A stretch of 11,115 nucleotides of DNA from Bacteroidota bacterium (GCA_030642585.1 DAOWNN010000041.1:1-11115); one strand, 5' to 3'; numbered from the stretch's first letter, positions 1 through 7,094 are shown. Made by a program: numbers and translations. Notes: generated from the letters alone by a model not told the origin.

Positions 1-774
1 ATGTGTTTCATGATGCAATCCATTCCACAATTTAAAACTAATTTTTTCTTTATTCCCACTATATAATTCCACTGAAGCTTCAGGGTCGGTTATTAAATCA
101 TCACTTCCATGCATCAATAATACGGGCAGATTTAGTTTCCCCGGATTTTCCAGAATATATTTTGCCGCATTTGTAAATTGGATAAATACCCGAAATGAAG
201 TTTTGTCATGAATCAACGGGTCTGATTTATACTTTTCAACTACTAATTCATCACGTGAAACTTTCTTTGGGTCAAGTCCGGAACTAATTACAAATCCCGG
301 AATTATCCAGTATAAAAATCTAATTAGTCCTACCACAAGTCCGGGCATTTCATCTACAAGCCGTAGCCAGGGAGAAGTGCAAATCAGTCCAAGAAGTTTG
401 CTGTTCCTGTGCATATCATAATACAATACAAGGCTGCCCCCCAGGCTGTGGCCGTATAAGACTACCGGAAGATTTGGGAAAAGCCGGGCGGCTGTTTCTA
501 TCAAAAGATCTATGTCCGTGAGTAAGGCTTCATAAGAAGGGATATGACCACGTTTCCCTTGAGATTTTCCACAACCTCTTAAATCAGAAGTAAGCATTAT
601 ATACTTATTGGCAACTAGTTTTTCTGCTACATGTTCATATCTTGAAGAGTGTTCACCAATGCCATGTACCAGACATATTACTCCTTTTGCCTTACCTTCC
701 GGAGCCCAGTACTGCATATACAACTCCAATCTATCAAAACTTGTTTCAGTAAAACTCTTGTACTTCACAATCAT
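1..774 (-). CDS. Alpha/beta hydrolase, monoacylglycerol lipase/lysophospholipase-like (3' end cut by window edge)
   Basis: My reverse-strand translation gives 258 codons open to position 1, so the C-terminus is missing, probably only a few tens of residues. The protein is a serine hydrolase of the Hydrolase_4 (monoacylglycerol lipase/PldB-like) type. Visible motifs are the oxyanion strand-turn LVHGIGEHSSRY (residues 35-46), the nucleophile elbow GHSLGG with Ser110, the acid loop HGSDDLITDP with Asp226, and the HHE near the cut end with His255, which complete the triad in family order. The 'cap' region between about 135 and 205 is hydrophobic, as expected for lipid-like substrates. There is no obvious signal peptide, so a cytoplasmic role on monoacylglycerols, lysophospholipids or other esters is inferred. 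The ATG at 774 is the first start that keeps the family N-terminus (YKSFTETSFDRLELYMQYW); an ATG at 787 is out of frame and stops quickly. No Shine-Dalgarno is seen. The exact substrate cannot be told from sequence. Confidence 0.88.
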   Translation of the reverse strand, partial: MIVKYKSFTETSFDRLELYMQYWAPEGKAKGVICLVHGIGEHSSRYEHVAEKLVANKYIMLTSDLRGCGKSQGKRGHIPSYEALLTDIDLLIETAARLFPNLPVVLYGHSLGGSLVLYYDMHRNSKLLGLICTSPWLRLVDEMPGLVVGLIRFLYWIIPGFVISSGLDPKKVSRDELVVEKYKSDPLIHDKTSFRVFIQFTNAAKYILENPGKLNLPVLLMHGSDDLITDPEASVELYSGNKEKISFKLWNGLHHETH

Positions 775-789
775 AAATAATATACATAA

Positions 790-818
790 AAGGCTTTATG
801 GATTTCTTAAGAAGCCTT
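790..818. repeat. 7-bp inverted repeat in the divergent hydrolase/yjbQ spacer
   Basis: AAGGCTT (790-796) and its exact complement AAGCCTT (812-818) are separated by 15 bp, within the 75-bp region between the two divergent genes. The right arm ends where the candidate -7 box of yjbQ begins, so it could be an operator or simply a chance dyad. No known regulator site is recognised. Confidence 0.25.
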
Positions 819-825
819 AACTTTG
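795..825 (+). promoter_or_regulatory. Candidate Bacteroidota-type promoter of the YjbQ-family gene
   Basis: TAACTTTG at 818-825 matches the Bacteroidota -7 consensus TAnnTTTG. TTTA at 795-798, 19 bp upstream, is a three-of-four match to the -33 TTTG element. Transcription would start near 832 and leave a leader of about 18 nt before the ATG at 850. This is consensus matching only. Confidence 0.4.
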
Positions 826-849
826 AATTAAGTTTTTAAATGTAAAAAA

Positions 850-1260
850 ATGCAGGAAGTAATACAAATTAGTACAGCACATCAAAATGGACTTACTGAC
901 ATTACACAGGAGGTTGAGCATATACTAGTTGAAAGTGAGATTGAGGAAGGATTGATAAATGTGTATGTAAGAGGGGCTACCGCTGCAATAATGATCCAGG
1001 AAAACTGGGATCAATCGGTTCAGAATGATGTAATCAAGCTTTTACGTAAGTTGATCCCCCATGGGGTATGGGAACATGATCATCAGGATGGAAACGGAGA
1101 TGCTCATTTGAAAGCGGGCCTGGTGGGCCCTTCTGAAACCATTCCCATAATGAATGGGAAGATGGGTCTTTCGACCTGGCAAAATATTTTTTTATGTGAG
1201 TTTGACGGACCCCGAAGTAAAAGAGAAATTGTTGTTACAATTTATAATTCTGCAAAATAG
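850..1260 (+). CDS. YjbQ family protein (UPF0047; secondary thiamine-phosphate synthase-type)
   Basis: This 136-residue protein has the full length usual for the YjbQ/UPF0047 family. Family signatures are clear: GATAAI at 42-47, DAHLKAGLVGP at 84-94, the ETIPI run at 96-100, and GLSTWQNIFLCEFDGPR at 106-122. His86 sits in the conserved AHLK segment that lines the putative active site. Some members have weak thiamine-phosphate synthase activity and can rescue thiE mutants, hence the TIGR family name, but the physiological role is unsettled. It lacks a signal peptide, so it is probably cytoplasmic. It starts at the only upstream ATG, with no Shine-Dalgarno. It stands alone: the hydrolase upstream is divergent and queG downstream is convergent, so no operon partner suggests a function. 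The family call is firm; the function is not. Confidence 0.9.
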   Translation: MQEVIQISTAHQNGLTDITQEVEHILVESEIEEGLINVYVRGATAAIMIQENWDQSVQNDVIKLLRKLIPHGVWEHDHQDGNGDAHLKAGLVGPSETIPIMNGKMGLSTWQNIFLCEFDGPRSKREIVVTIYNSAK

Positions 1261-1342
1261 ATTCTGAATCAAGTTGCTAATGACATCTGACGAGACATTA
1301 AAAAAGAATCATATTAGATCCCGAAACCTACCTGGCTGATAA

Positions 1343-1371
1343 GCAGGATTACTCCCTGCGGTCGTGAGTAA
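1343..1371. repeat. Two overlapping short hairpins, REP-like
   Basis: GCAGG (1343-1347) pairs with CCTGC (1355-1359) over a 7-nt loop. Alternatively, TTACTC (1349-1354) pairs with GAGTAA (1366-1371) over 11 nt. The two folds are mutually exclusive. The text resembles palindromic intergenic repeats that are scattered in many bacterial genomes, but copy number cannot be judged from one window. Confidence 0.35.
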
Positions 1372-1434
1372 GTTCAGAATGATGCAATAATATACTTTTT
1401 AGACGGCCTGGAGATGTAATCAATATTTAATACT

Positions 1435-1511
1435 CATCCCGGAGGCAATAGATTCCTGCTTTCGCAGGAATGATGAACTGAAGGATCTGTCATTCTTTCA
1501 TCCCGGGGGCA
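1435..1511. repeat. Degenerate 13-bp direct repeat pair
   Basis: CATCCCGGAGGCA at 1435-1447 and CATCCCGGGGGCA at 1499-1511 match at 12 of 13 positions, 64 bp apart. Similarity continues weakly downstream of each copy (GATTCC versus GGATCC). They flank the 8-bp hairpin at 1452-1471, which suggests two diverged copies of one longer repeat unit. Confidence 0.5.
1452..1471. repeat. REP-like perfect palindrome (8-bp stem, 4-nt loop)
   Basis: ATTCCTGC-TTTC-GCAGGAAT forms a perfect 8-bp stem with a tetraloop. This is close to a widespread class of bacterial intergenic palindromes with a 'ttcctgc...gcaggaa' core. It lacks a T-run on either side, so it is not a standard intrinsic terminator, although a stable hairpin between convergent genes could still slow polymerase or protect mRNA 3' ends. 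Confidence 0.6.
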
Positions 1512-1569
1512 GACCCTGGATCCATTTAAACAGAAATTACTAAGTTCATCCTCCCGGCTTTAGATTAGC

Positions 1570-1668
1570 TATGCTGAACTTATTTCTTTGGTCTTTTGTA
1601 CCCGGTTGCGTGGGTTTGATGGATAGTTTGACTTTTGAGATAGCCTCAGAATCTTAACCCACAGCATA
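1570..1668. other. Nested inverted repeats, possible structured RNA or cruciform
   Basis: TATGCTG (1570-1576) is complementary to CAGCATA (1662-1668). Inside it, GTGGGTT (1610-1616) is complementary to AACCCAC (1656-1662). The two stems abut, sharing base 1662, so a stacked stem with one side bulge of about 33 nt is possible. It lies 40-138 bp past the queG stop, so it would fall in the 3' tail of a queG transcript. No known RNA family is recognised. Confidence 0.25.
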
Positions 1669-1707
1669 AGATGCCAGGCAGCTTTATACTACCAGGCGTC
1701 TATCTGA

Positions 1708-2634
1708 CTAGGATTCAAGAAATTCCAGATTTCGCTTCAGTCTATCATAGCCTGTTCTTTTCAGTGCAGAATCTTTAAACATTTTTTGGAATTCTTCTCT
1801 GCTCAGATTGTTCCAGTCTTTACTTCCCATTTCCAGAAACCTGCTTTCCGGATAAAATTCCTCAGTTTTATGTGGTTGAACTTTACTGTTCCATGGACAT
1901 ATATCCTGGCAAATATCACAACCAAATACCCGGTTCATGAATTTACCTTTGAATTGATCGGGAATTCCCCCTTTCTTTTCAATGGTAAAATAAGATATAC
2001 ATTTACTCCCATCCACCACATAAGGTTGAATAATGGCTCCTGTAGGGCAGGCATCAATACAGATGGTGCAGTTGCCACAATAATCCTTAACGGGAAGATC
2101 TGCCTGAAGTTCCAGGTCAATGATCAGTTCCCCGATAAATACAAAAGATCCATAATCCTTTGAGATCAACATGCTATTCTTTCCAACCCATCCTAAACCT
2201 GCATTTCTTGCCCACGCCCGGTCCAGAATGGGAGCAGAATCTACAAAGGCTCGTCCTTTTACTTCATCAATTTCCTCCTGAATAAACTCAAGAAGCATTT
2301 TTAGTTTTCGTTTTACAACAAAATGATAATCTTCCCCATAGGCATATTTTGAAACTACCGGAGCATCTTTGTTTTTCTGTTCTTCCCCAGGAAAATAGTT
2401 TAGAAGAACAGATATTACAGATTTTGCTCCCGGAACCAGTTCCTCTGGATTTGTTCTTTTATCAAGGTAATTAGCCATGTAAGACATTTCTCCATTCATG
2501 TCTTTGCCCAGCCAATCCCGCAGCTTCTTTGAATCCTCCTCCAAAAAACGAACTTTTGAAATACCGCAGGCAGCAAATCCCAATTCCAGGGCAAAGGATT
2601 TAATTATTTCTGAGTGAGTTTTTTGGGTGGACAT
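1708..2634 (-). CDS. queG: Epoxyqueuosine reductase QueG
   Basis: QueG performs the last step of queuosine synthesis, reducing epoxyqueuosine to queuosine in the wobble position of tRNAs for Asp, Asn, His and Tyr, using cobalamin and two [4Fe-4S] clusters. This 308-residue protein is at the short end of the family. The DUF1730 region holds YAYGEDYH (97-104) and VDSAPILDR (131-139), whose Asp132 corresponds to the proposed catalytic acid. The dicluster ferredoxin part has Cys186, Cys189, Cys192 and Cys196-Pro (CGNCTICIDACPTGAI), Cys212 in KCISYFTIE, and Cys239, Cys242 and Cys246-Pro (FGCDICQDICPWN). No cluster ligand is missing. The ATG at 2634 gives a normal N-terminus. It is co-directional with the suf genes, 128 bp beyond SufT, and may have its own promoter. 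As a Fe-S enzyme it is a likely client of the neighbouring Suf machinery, which is inference from position. Confidence 0.97.
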   Translation of the reverse strand: MSTQKTHSEIIKSFALELGFAACGISKVRFLEEDSKKLRDWLGKDMNGEMSYMANYLDKRTNPEELVPGAKSVISVLLNYFPGEEQKNKDAPVVSKYAYGEDYHFVVKRKLKMLLEFIQEEIDEVKGRAFVDSAPILDRAWARNAGLGWVGKNSMLISKDYGSFVFIGELIIDLELQADLPVKDYCGNCTICIDACPTGAIIQPYVVDGSKCISYFTIEKKGGIPDQFKGKFMNRVFGCDICQDICPWNSKVQPHKTEEFYPESRFLEMGSKDWNNLSREEFQKMFKDSALKRTGYDRLKRNLEFLES

Positions 2635-2663
2635 TTAACTTAATTATTATATAAACTCTACGA

Positions 2664-2671
2664 CAAAATTA
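2664..2671 (-). promoter_or_regulatory. Candidate -7 box of queG
   Basis: On the minus strand this reads TAATTTTG, an exact match to TAnnTTTG, placed 29 nt before the queG ATG. No good -33 TTTG is present about 19 bp upstream, so support is partial. If real, queG can be transcribed apart from the suf operon. Confidence 0.35.
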
Positions 2672-2724
2672 AAAACAATCAAATGAGTCAGTTACAGACA
2701 GATATTTTTTTATGTTGAGGCGTG

Positions 2725-2753
2725 TCTACCCTGCCAGGCACAAGGGGGATAGA
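2725..2753. other. Bulged hairpin in the SufT-queG spacer
   Basis: TCTA-CCC (2725-2731) can pair with GGG-A-TAGA (2746-2753), giving seven pairs with one bulged A. The odd palindrome TGCCAGGCA (2732-2740) sits in the loop. Neither strand has a following T-run, so a classical terminator is not supported. It lies about 10 bp past the SufT stop codon and could mark an mRNA 3' end. Confidence 0.22.
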
Positions 2754-2762
2754 TATACTGTC

Positions 2763-3086
2763 CTAAAGCAAACCTAAAGCTAGTGCAGCTTCTTCAGAAA
2801 GCATGCTTTGATCCCAGGGAGGATCAAAAGTAAGTTTAAGGTCCAGGTCTTTAACTCCTTCTATTTCCTTAACTTTTTGGTTTACCTCCCCTAAAAGCTC
2901 ATCTGCCATGGGACAGTTTGGAGCAGTCAGGGTCATGGAGATATGAACCGTACTATCTTCATCCACCACTATTTCATAGATCAGTCCTAATTCATAAATA
3001 TTTACAGGTATCTCAGGATCATAAATGTTTTTTAAAACCTCAACAATCCGTGTCTCTATTTGTGCGTCATTATCTTTACCAGTCAT
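2763..3086 (-). CDS. sufT: SufT-like Fe-S assembly factor (DUF59/MIP18 family)
   Basis: This is a small single-domain DUF59/MIP18 protein of 107 residues from the chosen start. Family landmarks are IYDPEIPVNIYELGLIYEI (21-39), including Asp23-Pro-Glu25, then MTLTAPNCPM with the conserved Cys58, and a C-terminus rich in DPPW and SEEA...LGLL, typical of the SufT branch. SufT-type proteins help mature or deliver Fe-S clusters to clients and are accessory to Suf. I chose the ATG at 3086 because residues from there match the family N-terminus. Starting at 3131 would add 15 residues that overlap the end of sufE and have no family counterpart. With the 3086 start, 7 bp separate it from the sufE stop, as in a translationally linked operon. 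The symbol rests on family and context; some Bacteroidota annotations call it only a DUF59 or metal-sulfur cluster biosynthetic protein. Confidence 0.92.
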   Translation of the reverse strand: MTGKDNDAQIETRIVEVLKNIYDPEIPVNIYELGLIYEIVVDEDSTVHISMTLTAPNCPMADELLGEVNQKVKEIEGVKDLDLKLTFDPPWDQSMLSEEAALALGLL

Positions 3087-3093
3087 TTTTAAA

Positions 3094-3522
3094 CTAACTT
3101 TTTTGTTGTTTAGCAAAATAAGCCAGGGCATAAAGTTTCATTTGCTTCACCATAGAAAACAGGCCATTTGCCCTGGTAGGACTTAAATTATCCTTTAAGC
3201 CGATCCGGTCAATGAAAAACAAATTAGCATCTTTTATTTCCTCTGCGCTTCTGCCAGACATCACCCTTATGAGCAGTGCCACAATTCCTTTTGTAATAAT
3301 TGCATCCGATTCTGCAGTATATCGAATAATATTTCCGTCCATTTTTGCATATAGCCAGACTTTCGACTGGCAGCCTTCTATCAGGTACTCGCTGGTCTTA
3401 TATTTCGAATCCAGGACTGGAAGATCCTGACTCAGTTCAATCAGGTAATTATACTTATCCATCCAATCTTCATAGATCTCAAACTCATCGATAATCTGTT
3501 CCTGTACTTCTTTTAAAGTCAT
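3094..3522 (-). CDS. sufE: Cysteine desulfuration protein SufE
   Basis: SufE accepts persulfide sulfur from SufS on a conserved cysteine and passes it to the SufBCD scaffold, also stimulating SufS. The protein is 142 residues, the usual family length. The acceptor is Cys51 in LIEGCQSKVWL (48-57), followed by the typical SDAIITKGIVALL helix region (72-84) and the signature GLKDNLSPTRANGL (108-121). No extra domain or truncation is seen. Its ATG (3522-3520) overlaps the sufS TAA by one base in a TAATG junction, so translation is probably coupled and gives matched amounts of the enzyme pair. The downstream DUF59 gene follows after 7 bp. Confidence 0.97.
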   Translation of the reverse strand: MTLKEVQEQIIDEFEIYEDWMDKYNYLIELSQDLPVLDSKYKTSEYLIEGCQSKVWLYAKMDGNIIRYTAESDAIITKGIVALLIRVMSGRSAEEIKDANLFFIDRIGLKDNLSPTRANGLFSMVKQMKLYALAYFAKQQKS

Positions 3523-4739
3523 TATCTAAACATTTGTCTCAGCTTAATCAATCCTTCATACAATTTGTCAATTTCTTCTTTTGTATTATAAAACACCATG
3601 GATGCCCGTACAGTTCCACTAATACCAAACCGTGTCATTACAGGTTCTGCACAATGAGTTCCGGTTCTGAGTGCAAGTCCCATTTTATCCAGCACCATTC
3701 CGGTATCTTCCTGATGTATTCCCTCAAGCAGAAAAGATACTATACTTATCTTATTGGCTGCTGCACCAAATATTTTCAGGCCATCAATAGCAGAAAGCTT
3801 CAATGTAGCATAATCAAGTAATTCCTTTTCATATGCCGCAATCTGGTCTTTTCCAAGTGCATCAATATAATCAAGAGCTTTAGCCATTCCAATAGCAGCG
3901 GGGTAATTTGCAGTTCCTGCTTCAAATTTCAAAGGTAATTCTGCAAAGCTTGTTTTTTCAAAACTCACTTTTTCTACCATATCTCCCCCACCCTGCCAGG
4001 GAGGTAATTTTTCCAGCCATTCTTCTTTTCCATACAACACCCCTATCCCATTTGGCCCATATACCTTATGTCCTGAAAATGCATAAAAATCGCAATCCAG
4101 GTCCTGAACATCCACATCCCCATGAGGAATTGCCTGTGCCCCATCCAGCAGTACAGGAATATTTCTTTCATGGGCCTTTTGTATGATCTCTTTCACGGGA
4201 TTGATGGTCCCCAATGCATTTGACACATGGTTTAAGGCCAGAATACGGATACCTTCATGCATCAATTCATCTAGTTTTTCCATAACAATTTCTCCCTGGT
4301 CATTCATGGGAATAACTTTCAAAATTGCTGCTTTACGTTGTGCAAGGATTTGCCATGGTACAATATTTGAATGATGTTCCATTGCAGAGATAAGAATTTC
4401 ATCACCTTCTTTTACAAATTCCTCTCCAAATGTTGAAGAAATGGTATTTATGGATGCGGTTGTACCGTTTGTAAAAATAATCTCTTTCTCTGATCGGGCA
4501 TTGATAAATTTCCGGACTCTTTTTCTAGCCTCTTCATATTCTTCAGTCATTCTGAGACTCAGGTAATGAATTCCTCTGTGTACATTGCTGTTTCGTTTTG
4601 AATAGATCTCTTGTAATGTATCAATTACCACTTTAGGCTTCAGTGTGGTTGCTCCATTATCAAAATATACCAGTGGCTTCCCATATACCTGTTGGTCAAG
4701 GGCAGGAAAATCACTTCTTATTTTTTGAACATCAAACAT
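3522..4739 (-). CDS. sufS: Cysteine desulfurase SufS (class V aminotransferase fold, group II)
   Basis: SufS is a PLP enzyme that converts L-cysteine to L-alanine and holds the sulfur as a persulfide for SufE. The protein is 405 residues, the normal length. Visible active-site features are NVHRGIHYLS (52-61), the TNGTTASIN phosphate-binding turn (90-98), His123 in MEHHSNIVPWQ, Asp199 in LLDGAQA, the PLP lysine Lys225 in FSGHKVYGPNGIG, and catalytic Cys363 in the short RTGTHCAEP loop. The short loop is the group II (SufS/CsdA) pattern rather than the longer IscS loop, and fits the dependence on SufE encoded next door. The gap to sufD is 15 bp and sufE overlaps by one base. Everything needed for activity is present. 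Confidence 0.98.
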   Translation of the reverse strand: MFDVQKIRSDFPALDQQVYGKPLVYFDNGATTLKPKVVIDTLQEIYSKRNSNVHRGIHYLSLRMTEEYEEARKRVRKFINARSEKEIIFTNGTTASINTISSTFGEEFVKEGDEILISAMEHHSNIVPWQILAQRKAAILKVIPMNDQGEIVMEKLDELMHEGIRILALNHVSNALGTINPVKEIIQKAHERNIPVLLDGAQAIPHGDVDVQDLDCDFYAFSGHKVYGPNGIGVLYGKEEWLEKLPPWQGGGDMVEKVSFEKTSFAELPLKFEAGTANYPAAIGMAKALDYIDALGKDQIAAYEKELLDYATLKLSAIDGLKIFGAAANKISIVSFLLEGIHQEDTGMVLDKMGLALRTGTHCAEPVMTRFGISGTVRASMVFYNTKEEIDKLYEGLIKLRQMFR

Positions 4740-4754
4740 ATTAAATAATAAAAA

Positions 4755-6134
4755 TCATAGTCTCAATGAATTAGTGTCCAGCATGGAGCAATTATCACAT
4801 TTGGCAAGTTCCCCTCTCAGCCTTCTTTGTACAAAGTCTTCTATTCTCTCTCTTAATGAATTGATCCGGATCTTACTTATCACTTCATGCGTGAATCCAT
4901 ACATCATCATCAATCTTGCTTCTTTCTCCGGTATTCCCCTTGACCTTAAGTAAAATATAGCTTCTTCATTAATTTGTCCTACCGTGGCCCCATGAGAACA
5001 TTTTACATCATCTGCGTAAATTTCAAGCTGAGGTTTTGTATGCATCCTTGCATCTTCTGTTAGCAGTATACTATTGTTCTTTTGATAAGCCTGTGTTTTT
5101 TGAGCATCCTGCCGTACCAGAATTTTACCATTGAAAACTCCCCTGGCCCTGTCATCAAGAACACCCTTGAAAAACTGTTCACTATAACAATTCGGAACTG
5201 CATGATCAACAAATACATAATTATCAAGATATTGATCTTTATCTGTTAGGTAAAGGCCTCCCAGGTAATTCTGTGCACCAGTTCCATTCAATTTTACATA
5301 ATGATTATTCCTGATCAATCCTCCATGAAGGGATATGGTATTGGTATCAACGCGGCTATCCTTTTCCTGGACAATAAAATGATAATTGATTTGTGAAGCG
5401 AAATTATGATCATTTTGTAATACTGTAAAATCGAGTTTTGCATTCTCTCCCACTATTGTTTCAGTTACAGAATTTGACAATGATCTTTTTCTCGAAAGCG
5501 CATGATCACAAACTACCAACTCTAAGCCTGCACCTTCTTCAAGAACTACCATATTCCTTGGTTGCAAGAACAGATCCTTTGCCGACAAAATTAAATTCAC
5601 AACCTGAATTGGTTTTCCTGCAATTGTGTTTTTTGGCACGTAAATAAAGAAGCCATCTCTGGAAAGAGCAGTATTCATATCAACCAGTCCATCTGTTTTA
5701 ATTGCTGTCGATTTTGAAAAATGTTTTTGAAAAACACCTGGCATCTCCACAGCCGCCTGTAACATACTTCCGTACTTCACGCCTCCGGGTAATTCAATCA
5801 ATCGATCTTTTCCTCCATAATAAAACCCATTGAGTAAAATTATGAGATGAGTATTTAAATTAGGTATGTCACATCGAAACACATGATTGATATCAAAATG
5901 AACAATCTCCTGGAGGAACCTGTAACTATATTCCTGCGAAAATAAAGAATCCAGCTGTAAATATTTGTAACTCTCATCAGACTTTCCTGGCAAGCCCTTT
6001 TTCATAAAGGTTTTTGCGGCATTTTTTCTTACCGTTTTCAGGAAAGGTGCAACATGTCCATTGGTCTTTTCTGACTGATTGAACAGATTCTCAAAATCAA
6101 ATTTATGATTCCTGTATGTTTCAACTTCATTCAT
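4755..6134 (-). CDS. sufD: Fe-S cluster assembly scaffold protein SufD
   Basis: SufD pairs with SufB and, with two SufC subunits, forms the SufBC2D scaffold, where it is thought to help iron entry and share cluster binding at the SufB-SufD interface. The 459-residue protein has the long parallel beta-helix core and a helical C-terminal SufC-binding region. Key landmarks are RMHTKPQLEIYADDVKCSHG (363-382), with His381 equivalent to the functionally important histidine of E. coli SufD, then ATVGQINEEAIFYLRSRGIPEKEARLM. The C-terminus ends in a small CxxC (Cys446, Cys449: KCDNCS). A Shine-Dalgarno-like AGGAG lies 11 nt before the ATG (6150-6146), one of the few in this window. It lies 22 bp after sufC and 15 bp before sufS. 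SufD rather than a second SufB is supported by position and by the lower similarity to the SufB motifs. Confidence 0.96.
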   Translation of the reverse strand: MNEVETYRNHKFDFENLFNQSEKTNGHVAPFLKTVRKNAAKTFMKKGLPGKSDESYKYLQLDSLFSQEYSYRFLQEIVHFDINHVFRCDIPNLNTHLIILLNGFYYGGKDRLIELPGGVKYGSMLQAAVEMPGVFQKHFSKSTAIKTDGLVDMNTALSRDGFFIYVPKNTIAGKPIQVVNLILSAKDLFLQPRNMVVLEEGAGLELVVCDHALSRKRSLSNSVTETIVGENAKLDFTVLQNDHNFASQINYHFIVQEKDSRVDTNTISLHGGLIRNNHYVKLNGTGAQNYLGGLYLTDKDQYLDNYVFVDHAVPNCYSEQFFKGVLDDRARGVFNGKILVRQDAQKTQAYQKNNSILLTEDARMHTKPQLEIYADDVKCSHGATVGQINEEAIFYLRSRGIPEKEARLMMMYGFTHEVISKIRINSLRERIEDFVQRRLRGELAKCDNCSMLDTNSLRL

Positions 6135-6156
6135 GGATATTCAATCTCCTGGTAAA

Positions 6157-6909
6157 TCACTTATCATTTTCCTTCTTTATCCAGTCATAGCCTTTTTCTT
6201 CAAGTTCAAGGGCAAGTTCTTTTCCACTGGACTTAACAATTTTCCCTTTGTACAAAACATGAACCCGGTCGGGAATTATATAATCCAGTAATCGCTGGTA
6301 ATGAGTGATCACTATACATGCATTTTCAGGGGTTTTTAACTTGTTCACTCCATTGGCTACGGTTCTAAGGGCATCAATATCCAATCCAGAATCTGTTTCA
6401 TCAAGAATTGCAAGAACAGGCTCCAGCATAGCCATTTGAAAAATTTCATTTCGCTTCTTCTCCCCCCCTGAAAACCCCTCATTTACAGACCTGCTTGTCA
6501 GAGAAGAATCCATATCTACAAGGGCTTTTTTATCTCTCATAAGCTTTAAAAAATCTGATGGTTTTATAGGCTCCAGACCTTTTGCTTTACGTTGTTCATT
6601 TATGGCAGTTTTCATAAAATTGATCATACTTACACCCGGTATCTCTATGGGATACTGAAACCCAAGAAAAATCCCTGCATGAGCTCTTTTTTCGGGACTC
6701 ATTTCAAGTAAGTTATTACCTTTATATAGCACCGTACCTTTGGTTACACTAACCAGGTCTCTTCCTGATAGCACAGCGGCCAATGTTGATTTTCCTGAGC
6801 CATTGGGACCCATAATTGCATGAATTTCCCCAGCTTTTAATTCCAGGTTTATTCCTGATAATATTTCTTTGCCGTCAATTTCGGCATGTAAATCCTTTAT
6901 GATAAGCAT
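6157..6909 (-). CDS. sufC: Fe-S cluster assembly ATPase SufC
   Basis: SufC is the soluble ABC-type ATPase of the SufBC2D scaffold; ATP binding dimerises it and reshapes SufB-SufD to expose the cluster site. The 250-residue protein contains every ABC element: Walker A GPNGSGKST (34-42), Q-loop GFQYPIEIPGVS (83-94), signature SGGEKKR (147-153), Walker B with Glu171 (ILDETDSGLD, 168-177), and the H-loop His203 (VITHYQRLL). SGGEKKRNEI and DETDSGLDIDAL are hallmarks that separate SufC from ABC transporters. The ATG at 6909 gives the normal N-terminus, with no Shine-Dalgarno. Unlike the tight downstream junctions, 223 bp of repeat-rich DNA separate it from sufB. Confidence 0.98.
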   Translation of the reverse strand: MLIIKDLHAEIDGKEILSGINLELKAGEIHAIMGPNGSGKSTLAAVLSGRDLVSVTKGTVLYKGNNLLEMSPEKRAHAGIFLGFQYPIEIPGVSMINFMKTAINEQRKAKGLEPIKPSDFLKLMRDKKALVDMDSSLTSRSVNEGFSGGEKKRNEIFQMAMLEPVLAILDETDSGLDIDALRTVANGVNKLKTPENACIVITHYQRLLDYIIPDRVHVLYKGKIVKSSGKELALELEEKGYDWIKKENDK

Positions 6910-6991
6910 TTCTATATTCTAATTCTATTTTGTTTCACTATGTGCTGTGCTCAATTAATTGCAGTTCTATCTACTATTATAATTATGACAA

Positions 6992-7019
6992 GTCAAAGGT
7001 CAAAAGTCAAAAGTCGAAA
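6992..7019. repeat. Tandem 7-bp repeat, four units (GTCAAAA-type)
   Basis: Four consecutive heptamers read GTCAAAG, GTCAAAA, GTCAAAA and GTCGAAA on the plus strand. The third is an exact copy of the second, and the first and fourth each differ from it at one position. It lies in the non-coding sufB-sufC spacer, where slippage would not harm a protein. Confidence 0.8.
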
Positions 7020-7094
7020 GTAATATCATCCTTTACTTCCTTATCGCCTTACTTCTTTTTATACCACTCGACCTGTTTTTTTTCCAATATTCCA

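Larger units (their letters stand above)
1261..1707. other. 447-bp intergenic gap with degenerate dispersed-repeat content, no gene seen
   Basis: The gap lies between the convergent yjbQ-type and queG genes. I see no ORF of credible length, no tRNA-like cloverleaf and no clean intrinsic terminator for either gene. It is rich in short inverted and direct repeats: a perfect 8-bp hairpin at 1452-1471, a GC-rich hairpin at 1343-1359, a near-identical 13-bp pair at 1435-1447 and 1499-1511, an 8-bp inverted pair GATGAACT/AGTTCATC at 1472-1479 and 1543-1550, and a larger foldable region at 1570-1668. The picture is of decayed dispersed palindromic (REP-like) repeats rather than a lost gene. Confidence 0.6.

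Noticed and set aside
446..463. Possible frameshift in the hydrolase around the nucleophile elbow
   Set aside because: My translation runs through uninterrupted from 774 to 1 with all three triad residues in frame.
3087..3131. N-terminal extension of the SufT gene by 15 residues, overlapping sufE
   Set aside because: The extra residues are encoded by the sufE 3' end in another frame and do not fit the DUF59 family. The ATG at 3086 gives a normal protein and a 7-bp gap after the sufE stop.
3908..4374. Plus-strand open frames of 92 and 63 residues opposite sufS
   Set aside because: They lie antisense within a fully conserved gene, resemble no family, and are the expected shadows of its codon bias. 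The same applies to plus-strand frames inside queG, sufE and sufD, and minus-strand frames inside thiL.
6992..7019. CRISPR or phase-variable promoter reading of the heptamer array
   Set aside because: The units are only 7 bp with no spacers, so it is not CRISPR. No promoter box is placed so that array length would change its spacing to a gene start.
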